Source: Endozoicomonas elysicola (GTDB taxonomy: Bacteria; Pseudomonadota; Gammaproteobacteria; Pseudomonadales; Endozoicomonadaceae). From it: a stretch of 52,422 nt of DNA. The translations under genes were made by a program, and so were the position numbers. The stretch is taken from NCBI RefSeq assembly GCF_000710775.1, contig NZ_JOJP01000001.1, positions 534,264 through 586,685 of the forward strand. The letters run 5' to 3'. Positions 1 to 11,840 of this stretch are shown piece by piece (the stretch's first letter is position 1; each line of letters starts with the position of its first letter). Under the pieces are notes generated by a model. The model was not told where the DNA came from. It did no database searches and saw nothing but the letters and a program-made list of their open reading frames with translations.

Positions 1-1372
<1,372 letters not shown>

Positions 1373-1495
1373 ATATAACGCCAAAGCGATTTAGAGTGTA
1401 GAGATACACAGCCATACGCAAGAGTGTGAAGCAAGAAGCAGCTTAAGACAGGATTCCGGAACTGAGAGCCGATAGGCTTTGAGTTCAACCAGTTA

Positions 1496-1614
1496 AGCCT
1501 GGCGACCATAGAAGGTTAGAACCACCTGATCCCATCCCGAACTCAGCAGTGAAATGACCGATCGCCGATGGTAGTGTGGGGCTTCCCCATGTGAGAGTAG
1601 GTCATCGCCAGGCA
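1496..1614 (+). rRNA. rrf: 5S ribosomal RNA
   Basis: This is a complete 5S rRNA of about 118 nt. The 5' end GCCTGGCGACCATAG pairs with the 3' end GTCATCGCCAGGC to close helix I, and the internal CCCATCCCGAACTCAG loop is diagnostic. It follows 23S after a spacer of about 120 nt in which I see no tRNA. The ends are set from the terminal helix and could move by one or two bases. Confidence 0.97.
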
Positions 1615-1624
1615 CTAATTAGAG

Positions 1625-1657
1625 AACCCCGATAGAGCAATCTGTCGGGGTTTTTGC
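1625..1657 (+). terminator. rrn operon rho-independent terminator
   Basis: The inverted repeat AACCCCGA (1625-1632) / TCGGGGTT (1645-1652) is followed by a T run with only one interruption. It lies 10 nt after 5S and is the expected end of the rrn transcript. Confidence 0.9.
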
Positions 1658-1674
1658 TGTATGTGGTAAAAAAA

Positions 1675-2037
1675 TCACATGAAAGGAAATGAGATTACAG
1701 CAAACATTTTGAAGATGCCCATGATCAGGCTCATCAACATTGCCCAGCCAAAATTCTTGATCTCAAAGCCGTCAACCAGCTTGCTGGAGAAGACCAGGAT
1801 CAGAGCATTGATAACCCAGGTAAATAATCCGAGAGTAAGAATCGTGATAGGTAACGCTAATATCATCAGAATGGGTTTAACTAGAAGGTTTAGGCAGGTC
1901 AGCACCAGGGCAACAATAAAGGCTATCGTATAATTTTCAATCTCCACTCCCGGAAGAAGACGGGCAGAGATAAAAATAATAAATCCATAAATCGCTAGAA
2001 TGGCTATTTGTACCAGCAAAAATAAAAGTATATCCAT
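1675..2037 (-). CDS. YvlD / phage-holin-4 superfamily small membrane protein
   Basis: This 120-aa integral membrane protein has about four hydrophobic helices, near residues 3-25, 35-52, 57-80 and 92-118. The pattern ARLLPGVEIENY, then CLNLLVKPILMILALPITILTLG, is typical of the YvlD family (phage holin family 4, PF04020). Family members are inner-membrane proteins of poorly known role, linked to envelope stress in some Bacillus; the holin name comes from remote similarity. It stands alone, convergent to the rrn terminator, so it is probably monocistronic. The family assignment is firm; the function is unknown. Confidence 0.85.
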   Translation of the reverse strand: MDILLFLLVQIAILAIYGFIIFISARLLPGVEIENYTIAFIVALVLTCLNLLVKPILMILALPITILTLGLFTWVINALILVFSSKLVDGFEIKNFGWAMLMSLIMGIFKMFAVISFPFM

Positions 2038-2249
2038 AAAGCTACCTTCAATTTTTTACAGTAATCGCTGCATTGTAGGTCAATATGGTTCAGGCTAATG
2101 TGTTCTGTCAGATCCCGTGATCTCATAAACGGCTAAAGCGTACGATAGTGTAAAATTATTGCTTTGCGTTTTAATCCCCTGCACACTGTGGCCAGCTCGC
2201 ATCCTGTGATACGACAACTGCATAAATAATAAGAAAAAAAGGGGCTTAT

Positions 2250-3965
2250 ATGTTTGTCCTACGCCGAGTCTTACAGGCTTTTCTGGTTCTGTTCTTTTTA
2301 GTGACCGCAGGCCTCTACTTTATCTGGTATCAGCTTAACCCCTCTCCTCCTGACCAACAGGTATTTCTGAACTCAATGGTACTGACAATGGATCAGGAGA
2401 ATCCCACTGCAGAAGCGGTGCTGGTTGAACAGGGTATTATTATTGCCGTTGGCTCAGAAGAGGCTGTCCTAAGCCAGGCTTCACCAGAGGCAGAGCATAT
2501 TGACCTGGCAGGAAAAACACTGCTGCCCGGCTTTATCGAAGCCCATGGTCATTTTCCTGGTAGCGGCTTGAGTGCTGTTGCAGCTGATTTGAACAGCCCC
2601 CCTATTGGAAGCACGTTGTCTATCAAGGATGCACTAAGCGAATTGAAGGTAATGGGTGATGCAACCCCTGAAGGAGAGTGGATCATCGGTTTTGGCTTCG
2701 ACGATACCATGATTCTGGAGAAGCGCTTCCTTAGCAAAGAAGACCTTGATCAAGTATCAACAGAGCACCCTGTCGCAGTACTTCATATTTCCGGGCATAT
2801 GGTCATGATCAATACACTGGGTCTGGAAATCATGGGAATAACTCATGACAGCAAGGACCCAACAGGTGGAGAGATTGTAAGAGACAGTAAGGGAAACATT
2901 ACCGGGTTACTGAAGGAAAAAGCACAGGATCCTGTCGTTGCTAAAGCATTAAATCTGTCTTTGCCAAGAATTGCTGAGATGCTCAAGAAGAGCCAGCAGG
3001 AATATCTGGAAAAAGGGGTAACGACGGTTCAGAGTGGCCTTACCAATATTGATAAATGGAAGCCTTTGGCGTTTGCGGCCAGGTTTGGTTTCTTTCCCCA
3101 GCGATTAGTTATATGGCCCGATATTTCGATGGCTGACGGTATTCTGGATGGAACCGTAGAAACAACAGACAGCGAGAAACTGACCGTTGGTGCGTTAAAG
3201 CTGGTATCCGATGGTTCAATTCAGGGATACACGGGATTTTTAAAAGAGCCTTATCATCAGCAGGAACCTGATCGAGATACCGATTATCGAGGGTATCCAA
3301 CGATGACTCGGGAAAAGCTGCAGGATATTGTTACTCGCTGGCATGCCAGTGGCCGGCAGCTGGCAATACATGCGAATGGTGATGCTGCCATTGATCTGGT
3401 GATTGAAAGTGTTGCAGAAGCTCAGCAGCAATCCTTCCGAAGCGACCCACGGCATATTCTTGTTCATGCCCAAATGATGACTGATGGACAGTTGAAAAAA
3501 TCAGGGGCCCTTGGCCTTACGCCCAGTTTCTTCCCTTCCCATATTTATTATTGGGGAGATCGGCACTTCAATATTTTTATGGGGGCAAAGCGTGCTGAAC
3601 ATATCAGCCCCATGCGGTCCGCCGAAGAACTCGACGTTCGATTTACGATGCATAACGACACTCCGGTGGTTCCCATCGACCCGATGCTTCTTGTAGAAAA
3701 TGCGGTTGAACGTAAAACGTCCAGTGGGAAAGAGCTGGGAGTGAGCCAGAAAATAAGTATTGAGTCAGCGTTAAGGGCGCTGACTATTGATGCTGCCTGG
3801 CAGGTTTTTCAGGAGGGTAACCGAGGCTCAATTGAACCTGGAAAGTTTGCGGATTTTGCCATTCTCGAAGAAAACCCTCTTGCCGCGTCAGGGAAATTGC
3901 GGAACATTCAGGTTGCACAAACCTGGATTGGTGGAGTGAAATGGTTTGACCGTAACCAGCTGTAG
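2250..3965 (+). CDS. Membrane-anchored/exported amidohydrolase (YtcJ-like, Amidohydro_3)
   Basis: The 571-aa protein has an N-terminal hydrophobic helix (about residues 8-27), followed by an amidohydrolase fold. The metal-binding HGH sits at residues 99-101 in GFIEAHGHFPG, a later HANGDAAID carries another metal-site His, and SIEPGKFADFAILEENPL marks the C-terminal beta-sandwich typical of Amidohydro_3 / YtcJ proteins. These are metal-dependent hydrolases of amide or related C-N bonds; the substrate cannot be told from sequence. The helix suggests a periplasmic, membrane-tethered enzyme. The ATG follows a purine-rich AAGAAAAAAAGGGG. No operon partner is evident. Confidence 0.88.
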   Translation: MFVLRRVLQAFLVLFFLVTAGLYFIWYQLNPSPPDQQVFLNSMVLTMDQENPTAEAVLVEQGIIIAVGSEEAVLSQASPEAEHIDLAGKTLLPGFIEAHGHFPGSGLSAVAADLNSPPIGSTLSIKDALSELKVMGDATPEGEWIIGFGFDDTMILEKRFLSKEDLDQVSTEHPVAVLHISGHMVMINTLGLEIMGITHDSKDPTGGEIVRDSKGNITGLLKEKAQDPVVAKALNLSLPRIAEMLKKSQQEYLEKGVTTVQSGLTNIDKWKPLAFAARFGFFPQRLVIWPDISMADGILDGTVETTDSEKLTVGALKLVSDGSIQGYTGFLKEPYHQQEPDRDTDYRGYPTMTREKLQDIVTRWHASGRQLAIHANGDAAIDLVIESVAEAQQQSFRSDPRHILVHAQMMTDGQLKKSGALGLTPSFFPSHIYYWGDRHFNIFMGAKRAEHISPMRSAEELDVRFTMHNDTPVVPIDPMLLVENAVERKTSSGKELGVSQKISIESALRALTIDAAWQVFQEGNRGSIEPGKFADFAILEENPLAASGKLRNIQVAQTWIGGVKWFDRNQL

Positions 3966-4046
3966 TCAGAAAGACGTATTGCTGTTAGGCACTGGTGTAT
4001 GTTTTCCTGTTCCGAACTAGAACAGAAGTGGATCTCAGGGGGATAG

Positions 4047-4709
4047 ATGAGAGCATGGTTGGGCTTGCCAATGATCCTTATGGTGATGTTACTGGCAGGT
4101 TGTGCCAGCGGGCCAAAAGTTTCAGAACAACACAGTGGCTTTCTTTCGGATTACTCAAGATTAAAACCACTAGAGGCCCAAGAGAAGTCACAATTTTTGG
4201 GTTATCACGCCAGACGCTGGAAAATGCGTCGCTATGAAAGCGTGATCATTGATCCAGTGATTGTGCATATCAATGATGAAGTCCGGAAGAACTGGCAGGT
4301 TCAACCAGAGCGTTATCACCAGTTACAAGCTTACTTCACTGAAAGGCTGACAGAGCGCCTCAAGCTGAAATATATGATCACTGACCAGCCGGGGCCGGAT
4401 ACTCTGCGTTTGAGAGTAGCGATTACTGGCGGTGAGCTGGGTATGAAGGCACTGGAATTTTATCAGTTTTTGCCATGGGGACTGGTCATTAACGGTGTCG
4501 GAGAACTTGCAGGGGTCAGGGATAAGCTTCTTAATATTATTGAAGAGGGAGAGCTGGTAGATAGCCTGACGGGAGAACAGGTTGTTGCACTGGTCGGTGG
4601 TGTTCAATATGGTCCTGTTGATATGGGGGACTTTAGAGAAAGTTCAGCGAATGAGCTTAAGCCGGTGATTGATGTGTGGGTTGATTCTTTTTATAAACAT
4701 CTACGATAG
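4047..4709 (+). CDS. DUF3313-family lipoprotein
   Basis: The 220-aa protein has a lipoprotein signal with lipobox LAGC (Cys at about residue 19), so it is a predicted lipid-anchored envelope protein. The body, with LSDYSRLKP, then YESVIIDPVIVH and a C-terminal VDMGDFRESSANELKPVIDVW, matches DUF3313 lipoproteins. Their role is unknown. It starts 81 nt after the amidohydrolase and could share its transcript. It is convergent with the hybrid histidine kinase. The ATG at 4047 follows GGGGGATAG, a usable ribosome-binding site. Confidence 0.85.
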   Translation: MRAWLGLPMILMVMLLAGCASGPKVSEQHSGFLSDYSRLKPLEAQEKSQFLGYHARRWKMRRYESVIIDPVIVHINDEVRKNWQVQPERYHQLQAYFTERLTERLKLKYMITDQPGPDTLRLRVAITGGELGMKALEFYQFLPWGLVINGVGELAGVRDKLLNIIEEGELVDSLTGEQVVALVGGVQYGPVDMGDFRESSANELKPVIDVWVDSFYKHLR

Positions 4710-4747
4710 TAGCTTTGTGTATATTGCTGACAGTTGTCTTCCAGATT

Positions 4748-7561
4748 TCAACTATCAGGAGCTCTCAGCATCTTTATAGTTTCATCAAGCGCTGACTCCA
4801 GAGAAGGAATCAGTGCTGATGCCTCACTCAATTTATTAGCCTGACCTTCCCGCTCTATATCAGCGGCGATCATTGCCAGTTGCGTGGCGCCAAGGTTGTT
4901 GCTGCTTGATTTTAGAGTATGAGCCGCCCTGACAAGAACCTCACGGTCAGCATCTTTAGAGGATGACTGAATATCGGCCATCAATTTAGGCGCATCTTCG
5001 ACATAACTATCAATCAGCACAGGGAATTCTTCTTCCATCAGTTCTTTGAGAGAGTCAAAGGTTGATTGATCGATTAATGGGTATTCTGATTGGTTGGCCT
5101 TTTTCTCGCTCTCTTTTACTGTGCTGGTACCCATATCGGCAGTGTCCTGTGGTGGGGCGTCATGTATCAGCCAGTGTTCAAGCCTCTTTCTCAGGTTATC
5201 AATCTTGACCGGTTTGCTTAGATAATCATCCATCCCAGCAGCAAGGCATTTCTCCCGATCCTCAGCCATTGCATTGGCTGTCATGGCAATAATAGGTATT
5301 TTGGGTAACTGCTGTTCCCTTTCCCGCTGTCGAATAAGACCTGTAGCTTCATAGCCACTCATTTCTGGCATCTGGCAGTCCATAAGAATCAGGTCATAAG
5401 TTTGATTACTGCTCATGTCGACGGCTTCTCGCCCATCTTCTGCTAAATCGATATGGTTTAAACCAATTTTTTTCAGCATGCTGATCGCAACTTTCTGATT
5501 CACTATATTGTCTTCTACCAGTAATATTTGAATGCTTTCTGAGAAAGCGGTTGCTTCCGGCTCCAGTTGGTTTGCCATCCCATCCTGTTGTTGGTTTGTA
5601 TGATGGTAGTGCATAACCTGCATTGTTGTGTCCAGTAGCCTGGATTGCCTGAATGGTTTGCTCAGGCATGCGGAAATGCCAGCTTCTTCCTGTTGCTCTT
5701 GGGAAATAAAACCAGTTGAGCTAAGCATTATCCTACGAGTGGATTTTAAGTCGAGGTCTTGTTCTATCATTTTAGACAGCTCCAGACCATCCATTTCTGG
5801 CATATCCATATCCAGAAAGACAAGCTCAAAGGGCTGGTTATTACTGTAAGCTTTTCTCAGCTGCTGAAGAGCATCTTTGACCGTTGATGCTTCACTGTGG
5901 TCTATACCCCAGGCTGTTAGATAGTGACGAAGGATTTCCCGATTGGTTTTGTTATCATCAACAACCAGTGCCTTTATCCCGTCAAGCACATGGAATACCT
6001 GAGATCTTTGTATGTGTTTGTTCTGAGATATTTCCATTTCAAGGATGAACGTGAAGGTCGAACCGAGTCCTTCAGCGCTAACGACAGTAATATTTCCTCC
6101 CATTAACTCAACCAGCTGCCTGGAGATGGTAAGACCAAGCCCGGTGCCGCCGAATTTCCGGGTAGTACTGCCATCAGCCTGAGTGAACTCATTGAACAGT
6201 GTAGGAAGAATGTCTTCGGCAATACCTATACCGGTATCTTCTACAGAGAACTCAACTTGTGCAGAAGTCTGTGATCGTTCAATGAGGTTAACCTTCACGC
6301 TGACCTCCCCTTCGGCGGTGAACTTAACCGCATTACCAATCAGGTTAGTCAGTACCTGTCTCAATCTTACAGAATCACCTTTTAGTGCCTTGGGTAAGTC
6401 TACATCGGTGTAGCAGCTAAGCTCCAACTCCTTTTCTCTGGCTGAGCCTGCCAGTAATGTACAGACATCTTCAACAATATCCCTGACAGAAACATCAACC
6501 TTCTCAATTGTCATCTTGCCAGCTTCAATTTTTGAAAAGTCCAGAATGTCGTTGATGATCTGCAGCAGTGAATCTGCCGAAGCGTATGCTGTATGAAGAA
6601 AATCACTTTGCGTTTTGGTAAGAGGGGTATCTTTCATCAAATCAAGCATGCCAAGTACACCATTCATTGGCGTACGGATTTCATGGCTCATATTAGCCAG
6701 AAATGAACTTTTAGCTTTGGCTGCATCCAGAGCGGCTTCTTTGGCCTCATTGAGCTGGGTAAGGTTTTCTTTTAAATCCCGGTTGGCCATTTTCAATTCA
6801 CGAGTACGATTTGCAACGGTTGCTTCCAGAGTTCCCCTGTTCTGCTGGAGTCGATCATCCCGCTCTTTGATCTGCATTAACATATCGTTGAAACAGTCAT
6901 AGAGCTGTCCAATTTCATCATTATCAAATTTCTGAACATGGCGATCGTATTGCTGATATTCAGTAATTTCGCTGATGGTATCAGCCAGCTCAGTGATGGG
7001 GCGAGCAAGGAGTCTTTGCAGGCGTGAGCTCAGCATCGCTGCAAGCACAACAGAAATCAGCGCAGCAATAAGAACCAGAAATAGAATATGAGTGAGATGA
7101 AGATAGAGTTCACTCAGGTTCGATTGGACATAGATTGCCCCAATAAATTGACCATCCATATTTATAGGGCGGTAGAGGTGCAATTTTGCCTTACTGAATA
7201 ATGTAACTGGCTGATTTAACTCCTCTAGAGTAAAAGCCCAGGGTTGTTTTTTATCTCGATGATAAGCAGCAACCCGTTCTCCTGAAGCACTCAATAGATA
7301 AGCAGCCTCAATTTCATCCGTGTTTGAAAAACCGTTAAGTAATTGCTCTGCGGAAACAGTGTCTTCGAACATTAATGCAGCCTGGGCATTGGCTCCAATA
7401 ACCTCGACTAACGTTTCCAGCTTACTGACCAGAAGAGTCCGGGAATGAATGTATTCGCTGACGGTTTGTACGCTTAAGGTTACCAACAGGACAGAATACG
7501 CCGTCAGCAGCATGGCGTATCGTAGCTTCTTTTTGATCGGAAGGTTTTTAAAGGTGATCAT
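4748..7561 (-). CDS. Hybrid sensor histidine kinase (CHASE8-HAMP-HisKA-HATPase-REC-REC-HPt)
   Basis: The 937-aa inner-membrane phosphorelay kinase has this order: TM1 at about 15-35; a periplasmic sensor at about 36-154 that looks like CHASE8 ([21 protein letters not shown]); TM2 at about 155-177; HAMP at about 178-232; HisKA with phospho-acceptor His293 in [16 protein letters not shown]; HATPase_c with N box (N410), DTGIGIAED and GGTGLGL; receiver 1 with Asp584; receiver 2 with Asp728; HPt with His881 in [14 protein letters not shown]. All phosphotransfer residues are present, so a BarA-like four-step relay is expected. No response regulator is encoded nearby. It lies 5 nt downstream of the yfiR-like gene and is almost certainly cotranscribed with it. 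Confidence 0.95.
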   Translation of the reverse strand: MITFKNLPIKKKLRYAMLLTAYSVLLVTLSVQTVSEYIHSRTLLVSKLETLVEVIGANAQAALMFEDTVSAEQLLNGFSNTDEIEAAYLLSASGERVAAYHRDKKQPWAFTLEELNQPVTLFSKAKLHLYRPINMDGQFIGAIYVQSNLSELYLHLTHILFLVLIAALISVVLAAMLSSRLQRLLARPITELADTISEITEYQQYDRHVQKFDNDEIGQLYDCFNDMLMQIKERDDRLQQNRGTLEATVANRTRELKMANRDLKENLTQLNEAKEAALDAAKAKSSFLANMSHEIRTPMNGVLGMLDLMKDTPLTKTQSDFLHTAYASADSLLQIINDILDFSKIEAGKMTIEKVDVSVRDIVEDVCTLLAGSAREKELELSCYTDVDLPKALKGDSVRLRQVLTNLIGNAVKFTAEGEVSVKVNLIERSQTSAQVEFSVEDTGIGIAEDILPTLFNEFTQADGSTTRKFGGTGLGLTISRQLVELMGGNITVVSAEGLGSTFTFILEMEISQNKHIQRSQVFHVLDGIKALVVDDNKTNREILRHYLTAWGIDHSEASTVKDALQQLRKAYSNNQPFELVFLDMDMPEMDGLELSKMIEQDLDLKSTRRIMLSSTGFISQEQQEEAGISACLSKPFRQSRLLDTTMQVMHYHHTNQQQDGMANQLEPEATAFSESIQILLVEDNIVNQKVAISMLKKIGLNHIDLAEDGREAVDMSSNQTYDLILMDCQMPEMSGYEATGLIRQREREQQLPKIPIIAMTANAMAEDREKCLAAGMDDYLSKPVKIDNLRKRLEHWLIHDAPPQDTADMGTSTVKESEKKANQSEYPLIDQSTFDSLKELMEEEFPVLIDSYVEDAPKLMADIQSSSKDADREVLVRAAHTLKSSSNNLGATQLAMIAADIEREGQANKLSEASALIPSLESALDETIKMLRAPDS

Positions 7562-7566
7562 CGTTG

Positions 7567-8100
7567 TTATTTAACAGTCTTGGCCAGTCCCATGAGCTGG
7601 GAACTAATTGAAATTCCAGCATTTCTGGTTGCGCTGTGGCTAATGGCAAAACGAATACGACTGCCTGTACGAAATAGTCCTATGACCCCCCCCTGATAGA
7701 CAAAGTTTTCGCTGTCACTAATTGTCACTACCGGCTTGTTCTGTAATTTATTTATAACTTCTGATATGCGATCCATTTTTGTATTATGGATGTAAACCAT
7801 GTCGCATAACTTTTCTAAAGGGGCGGTCGGTGTTTTGTGAGTTACTGAAATACGTCGGCCCATACTGAACTTGTGATTGATTTTTAATAGTTCACTGTTT
7901 ATGGCTCCGCTACCAATAATGCATAACGCCAAGGTCTGTCTTTTTTCAGGCCAGGTAATGAACTTTGTCAGTTTATAGACAATGGCTGCTTTCACTTTAT
8001 CCGCTTTAGTAACTTCGCTAGCATCTGACGCAGTTGAACTCAAACAACCCAGTAAAGTTATAGCAAGTATTGCGTATGTTCTTCTAATTATTATCGGCAT
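7567..8100 (-). CDS. YfiR-family (DUF4154) periplasmic protein
   Basis: The 177-aa protein has a signal peptide (about residues 1-28, ending SSTASDA). The DUF4154/YfiR signature follows: [27 protein letters not shown] and [19 protein letters not shown]. In Pseudomonas, YfiR is a periplasmic repressor of the diguanylate cyclase YfiN and responds to envelope or redox cues. Here the partner gene is a histidine kinase rather than a GGDEF protein, so it probably acts as the periplasmic ligand or repressor subunit of that kinase (inference from order and spacing). It lies 21 nt after the TonB receptor and 5 nt before the kinase. Confidence 0.9.
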   Translation of the reverse strand: MPIIIRRTYAILAITLLGCLSSTASDASEVTKADKVKAAIVYKLTKFITWPEKRQTLALCIIGSGAINSELLKINHKFSMGRRISVTHKTPTAPLEKLCDMVYIHNTKMDRISEVINKLQNKPVVTISDSENFVYQGGVIGLFRTGSRIRFAISHSATRNAGISISSQLMGLAKTVK

Positions 8101-8121
8101 GAAGTCATCTCCCCCATCCGA

Positions 8122-10320
8122 TTAATATTGCCAGCGCAACTGAAGGTACCAGGATTCCTGTACCTCCGTTGCACCAAGACCACTGAAAATCTCACTGAAC
8201 TCAAGCCGCTGTTTGTCGAACAGATTCTTGCCTGTCAACGAAACTTCCAGATCTTTCCCAATTTTTTTGGCAACTCTGAAGTCTAATGCAGTATATGCAC
8301 CTACTTTGGCATTCTTCAGGTTATCCATATAGCGTACCCAGAAATCCAGATACCACTGATTAGGTAGATTCATGCTTGATCTAATGTTGGCTGTGCTGGA
8401 AGCGCTCAATTCTTCAATTAACGCTTCGTTCTCTTTCAGATATATCTCGTTTTGATAAGCCTTGGCATCAATTTGAAGTGCACTGAAATTAGTGTGCAGC
8501 TTCCACCAGTCATTGACTTGCCAATCAAGCGCAACTTCAACACCGTAAGCAGTTGCGCTTAGTCCATTAGTGAATGTTGTAGGAAATTCTAAAATAGCGT
8601 CAAATGGTGGAGCTTGGGTTGTACCTGAAATAACACACACATTAGTAGGTTGCCCATCAAGGCCAATGATGTTCTCTACTGTCGTATCATCATAGCACTC
8701 ACCCCTGTCAACATACGCGAGAATATCGTCATATTTATTGAGAAATGCGGTGACATCGAGGCGGAGACGATTATTGAACTGTTCACGATAACCTAGCTCA
8801 AACGCAGTCAGAGATTCGGAGTTTAAATTATTATTACCTGAGATGCTCATTAAATAGGGAGGATTTGAAACGAAATCCAATAATGGATCAAACATATCCT
8901 CAGTAAGAATATTTATGCCTCGGGTTGTCACTTCTGTTTCGCTAATTGAAGGTGTTTTTACAGCTCTTGATAATGAGCCCCAAAACGTTCTGTTCTCTGC
9001 TGCTTTCCAGGTGACTTTTGCATTGGGTTGAATTTCATAGCCGGTGAAATCGTTGTGTTCAAACCGGGAGCTTAATGCAAGGCTCCATGTGGGGGATAAG
9101 GTAATATGGTCTTGAATGAAAGCGCTGTATAACTCATCGGTTCGGCTGGTCTGAGGCATGGTTATATTATTCATGTCACTCAGATTATACTTAGTCAGCC
9201 GGTAGCCCAATCCCCAGATAATGTCGTGATTGTCCCACGGCAATATATGGTGTTGGAACTCCAGATCACCAATATCGCGTTTCTCTGTCACACGGTAGTC
9301 ATAGTTTTCATAGCGGTCATAGTAACCTCTAAGGGAAAAATTACTGCCATCGCTGTAATACTGTTTGTAGTTCCCAATTAAATGCCCACCTTGCTGAGCT
9401 CTGTTGAGGTTAACAATAGTGTCCTCAACCTCTGTACCATAATAACTAAATATTTTTAATGGAGGTCTGGTTGTTCCATCATATACTTCGCCCTGTACTG
9501 AAGCTTCAGCCCCTGTTTCAGTTTGCCAGTCTGCCCTCAGGCCTGCTCGGTTTATTTTCCAGTCATCATTGGCATCTGTGCCGTCAGAGTTAGCCAGCCC
9601 ATCACGAGTGAATGTTTTAAAGAAAGCTCGATAATAGCCATCATCCCCGATTTCACCGCCGTAACGATAGGCGGCAAAGGCTTTTTCTTCTGAGCCAAAA
9701 CCAGTTGATAAAAGACCACCCTGTGTATCAGCTGCATGCTTGGTAATGATATTGATTACACCATTTACGGCATTGGCACCCCAAAGAGCTGCACCAGGAC
9801 CACGAATCACCTCAATACGGGCAATGTCTTCCAGCATGGTATCCTGAATATCCCAGTTAACGCCGGAAAATAGCGGAGAATAAACCGTGCGCCCATCAAT
9901 CAGCACCAGCAGTTTGTTTGCAAAAATATAGTTAAAGCCGCGGGTACTGATTGACCAGGTGTTACCATTTAATCGGGCTACCTGCATTCCCGGTACCATT
10001 CTTAGTGCTTCAGGAATGGAAGTGACACCTGAACGCTGAATATCTTCATCGGTGATAACAAAAACGGCTGCGGGGGAATCCATTAGTCGCTGCTTTCTTT
10101 TGGATACAGACGTAACGTCTGGTACGTCCAATGAGATCAGCTCTTCGAGGCTGAGATCCAATAGGGTGTCAGCCATTTTATCCGAATCAGAGTCTGCCTG
10201 AAGATTCACAGGAATTATTAGAGATGAAAAAATACCGGCTAGCAGCAGTGAATTATGTGGTTGTTTCAAAGCTCCACTCCATTGGGTTTCTATAAGAAAA
10301 AAGAAGCACTGCTGAATCAT
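8122..10320 (-). CDS. TonB-dependent outer-membrane receptor
   Basis: The 732-aa protein has an N-terminal export signal (hydrophobic segment about residues 24-41) and then a plug domain with SPAAVFVITDEDIQRSG, LRMVPGMQVARL, IEVIRGPGAALWGANAVNGVINI. The rest is a beta-barrel ending in the aromatic terminus YLQLRWQY. The plug resembles colicin I/vitamin B12-type receptors of the group found next to YfiR-kinase pairs. The ligand cannot be inferred. As first gene of a three-gene unit with yfiR and the kinase, it may sense as well as import. The start is somewhat uncertain because the N-terminus is long (about 20 residues precede the hydrophobic core); an AAGAGAAGAAAG box precedes the ATG. Confidence 0.93.
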   Translation of the reverse strand: MIQQCFFFLIETQWSGALKQPHNSLLLAGIFSSLIIPVNLQADSDSDKMADTLLDLSLEELISLDVPDVTSVSKRKQRLMDSPAAVFVITDEDIQRSGVTSIPEALRMVPGMQVARLNGNTWSISTRGFNYIFANKLLVLIDGRTVYSPLFSGVNWDIQDTMLEDIARIEVIRGPGAALWGANAVNGVINIITKHAADTQGGLLSTGFGSEEKAFAAYRYGGEIGDDGYYRAFFKTFTRDGLANSDGTDANDDWKINRAGLRADWQTETGAEASVQGEVYDGTTRPPLKIFSYYGTEVEDTIVNLNRAQQGGHLIGNYKQYYSDGSNFSLRGYYDRYENYDYRVTEKRDIGDLEFQHHILPWDNHDIIWGLGYRLTKYNLSDMNNITMPQTSRTDELYSAFIQDHITLSPTWSLALSSRFEHNDFTGYEIQPNAKVTWKAAENRTFWGSLSRAVKTPSISETEVTTRGINILTEDMFDPLLDFVSNPPYLMSISGNNNLNSESLTAFELGYREQFNNRLRLDVTAFLNKYDDILAYVDRGECYDDTTVENIIGLDGQPTNVCVISGTTQAPPFDAILEFPTTFTNGLSATAYGVEVALDWQVNDWWKLHTNFSALQIDAKAYQNEIYLKENEALIEELSASSTANIRSSMNLPNQWYLDFWVRYMDNLKNAKVGAYTALDFRVAKKIGKDLEVSLTGKNLFDKQRLEFSEIFSGLGATEVQESWYLQLRWQY

Positions 10321-10441
10321 TCTTTCTTCTCTTAAAATATTGCATTATTTCCCGTTTAATTGATAAGTCATGCAATATTAACTTTATCTTGTTATCCCTT
10401 ATTAAAAACCTAGCTGAATTTCAGGGAGGTGGTGAATGTTT

Positions 10442-11836
10442 TTATTGGGCATTCTGTACTGCTCTCAGAAAAGAGCCTGCGTCAGCAATGCCTGCGCCAC
10501 ACCGAAATGTGGTGCAATTACTGTCAGATGCGAATGGCCTGGCAGTTTCCATTAATAATTTTCTACGCTCAGCAGGTGTCAAAGAAGGGTTTACTGCATA
10601 GCTCAGGTCGATAAGTCCTGCAATATGTGGCGTTGCCATGCTGGTGCCCTGTAATTCAGTGTAAGATCCATTTTTTGGTGACTTAAGCCCGGAGTTATAC
10701 AGAGATAAGACGCCATTGCCAGGGAAGTGTGTTTCACCGCCAGGTGCCATAATATCTATGCCAGTGCCATAGTTTGAGTACCAGCTTCGGTTACCCGTGC
10801 GGTTGACGGCTCCGACGACAATGACATTTTTACAGTTTGCTGGAGTGCTCAAGGCGACATTATGTTGCTCATTACCTGCTGCAACCACGATTGTGACACC
10901 CGCATCAACAATCTCATCAATGGCGTCCTGGTAGGTTTGGGGGCACCAGAGTGCGGTCCCGCCAAGACTTAGATTAATCACATTGACTGGGTTAGGGTTT
11001 ATCGGGAGCCCATACACTTTCAGTCCTGCAGCCCATCGCATGGCTGAGACTATGTCGGATGTATAGCCACCACAACGCCCGAGAGCTCTTAGAGGTTGCA
11101 CTCTGGAGAGCCAGGTTACCCCGGAAACACCCGTATTATCATTGGTTTTAGCTGCGATCGTGCCGGCAACATGAGTGCCATGCCAGCTGCTCTTCTGAGC
11201 ATTAGCGGGAATCGGGTTGCCGAATGAGGTTCCGCAGGCTCCTGGTTGCAGAGAGTCTCCCGGGTCCTGAGGGTTTTCATCCCAGCCATCACCGTCATTG
11301 GCCATCCAGGGATCTGAGACAAAGTCATAGCCTGGTACAAGCCTGTCATTAATCTCTTTGTGATCAGTAATACCGGTATCCACAACCCCAATCACATTGT
11401 TAGCATGGCCTATGGATATCTCCCAGGCTGCTGGAAGATTGATACCGGCTTTGACTTCAAAGTAGTGCCACTGCTCGTTATAAAGAGGGTCATTGGGAAC
11501 CCTCATGGTTTGCATGACAAGATCGGGTTCGGCAAACTCAACCTGGGGATCATCCTCTAACCCTTTTGCCAGTATTTTCACCTCTTCAAGATCCAGAGTC
11601 GCTCCGATTTCAAGCACTTCTTGGCTTTTCCCAGCAGCAACCCCGTAGCCACCATGGGTGACACCCTGTTTAATAAACGCTAATGCTCTGGCTTCTGTAG
11701 GTTTTTCTTTGAAGTGAACAATTACGCGATCAGTTCGTTGTAAAAGCAGTCTGTAATTATCCACCTCAGCCTGTGAAATAAAGGCCGGTATTAGAAGCGT
11801 TGCTGTTAAAACAGTCCTTGTCAGCAATGAATTCAT
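10442..11836 (-). CDS. Secreted subtilisin-like serine protease (peptidase S8)
   Basis: The 464-aa preproprotease has a signal peptide at about 1-23 and an I9-like propeptide at about 24-112, ending VEFAEPDLVMQTM. The catalytic domain carries Asp153 (GVVDTGI), His219 (WHGTHVAG), oxyanion Asn322 (AAGNE) and Ser399 (GTSMATPHIAG). The layout matches extracellular S8A proteases of marine gammaproteobacteria. No C-terminal P or PPC domain follows; the protein ends soon after the catalytic domain, with Cys441 and Cys446 possibly forming a disulphide. It lies 4 nt downstream of a small propeptide-like gene, implying cotranscription. The receptor-kinase trio begins 121 nt downstream on the same strand. 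Confidence 0.95.
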   Translation of the reverse strand: MNSLLTRTVLTATLLIPAFISQAEVDNYRLLLQRTDRVIVHFKEKPTEARALAFIKQGVTHGGYGVAAGKSQEVLEIGATLDLEEVKILAKGLEDDPQVEFAEPDLVMQTMRVPNDPLYNEQWHYFEVKAGINLPAAWEISIGHANNVIGVVDTGITDHKEINDRLVPGYDFVSDPWMANDGDGWDENPQDPGDSLQPGACGTSFGNPIPANAQKSSWHGTHVAGTIAAKTNDNTGVSGVTWLSRVQPLRALGRCGGYTSDIVSAMRWAAGLKVYGLPINPNPVNVINLSLGGTALWCPQTYQDAIDEIVDAGVTIVVAAGNEQHNVALSTPANCKNVIVVGAVNRTGNRSWYSNYGTGIDIMAPGGETHFPGNGVLSLYNSGLKSPKNGSYTELQGTSMATPHIAGLIDLSYAVNPSLTPAERRKLLMETARPFASDSNCTTFRCGAGIADAGSFLRAVQNAQ

Positions 11837-11840
11837 GGTT

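Noticed and set aside
1373-1495. Possible tRNA between 23S and 5S
   Set aside because: No cloverleaf or T-loop GTTCGA-type sequence could be built; treated as spacer.
1675-2037. Prophage holin marking a phage remnant next to rrn
   Set aside because: The protein belongs to the YvlD group, named holin only by remote similarity; no other phage genes are near.
10389-10614. Two plus-strand ORFs at the 3' end of the protease gene
   Set aside because: Mostly antisense to the conserved C-terminus of the S8 protease, no domain and poor start sites.
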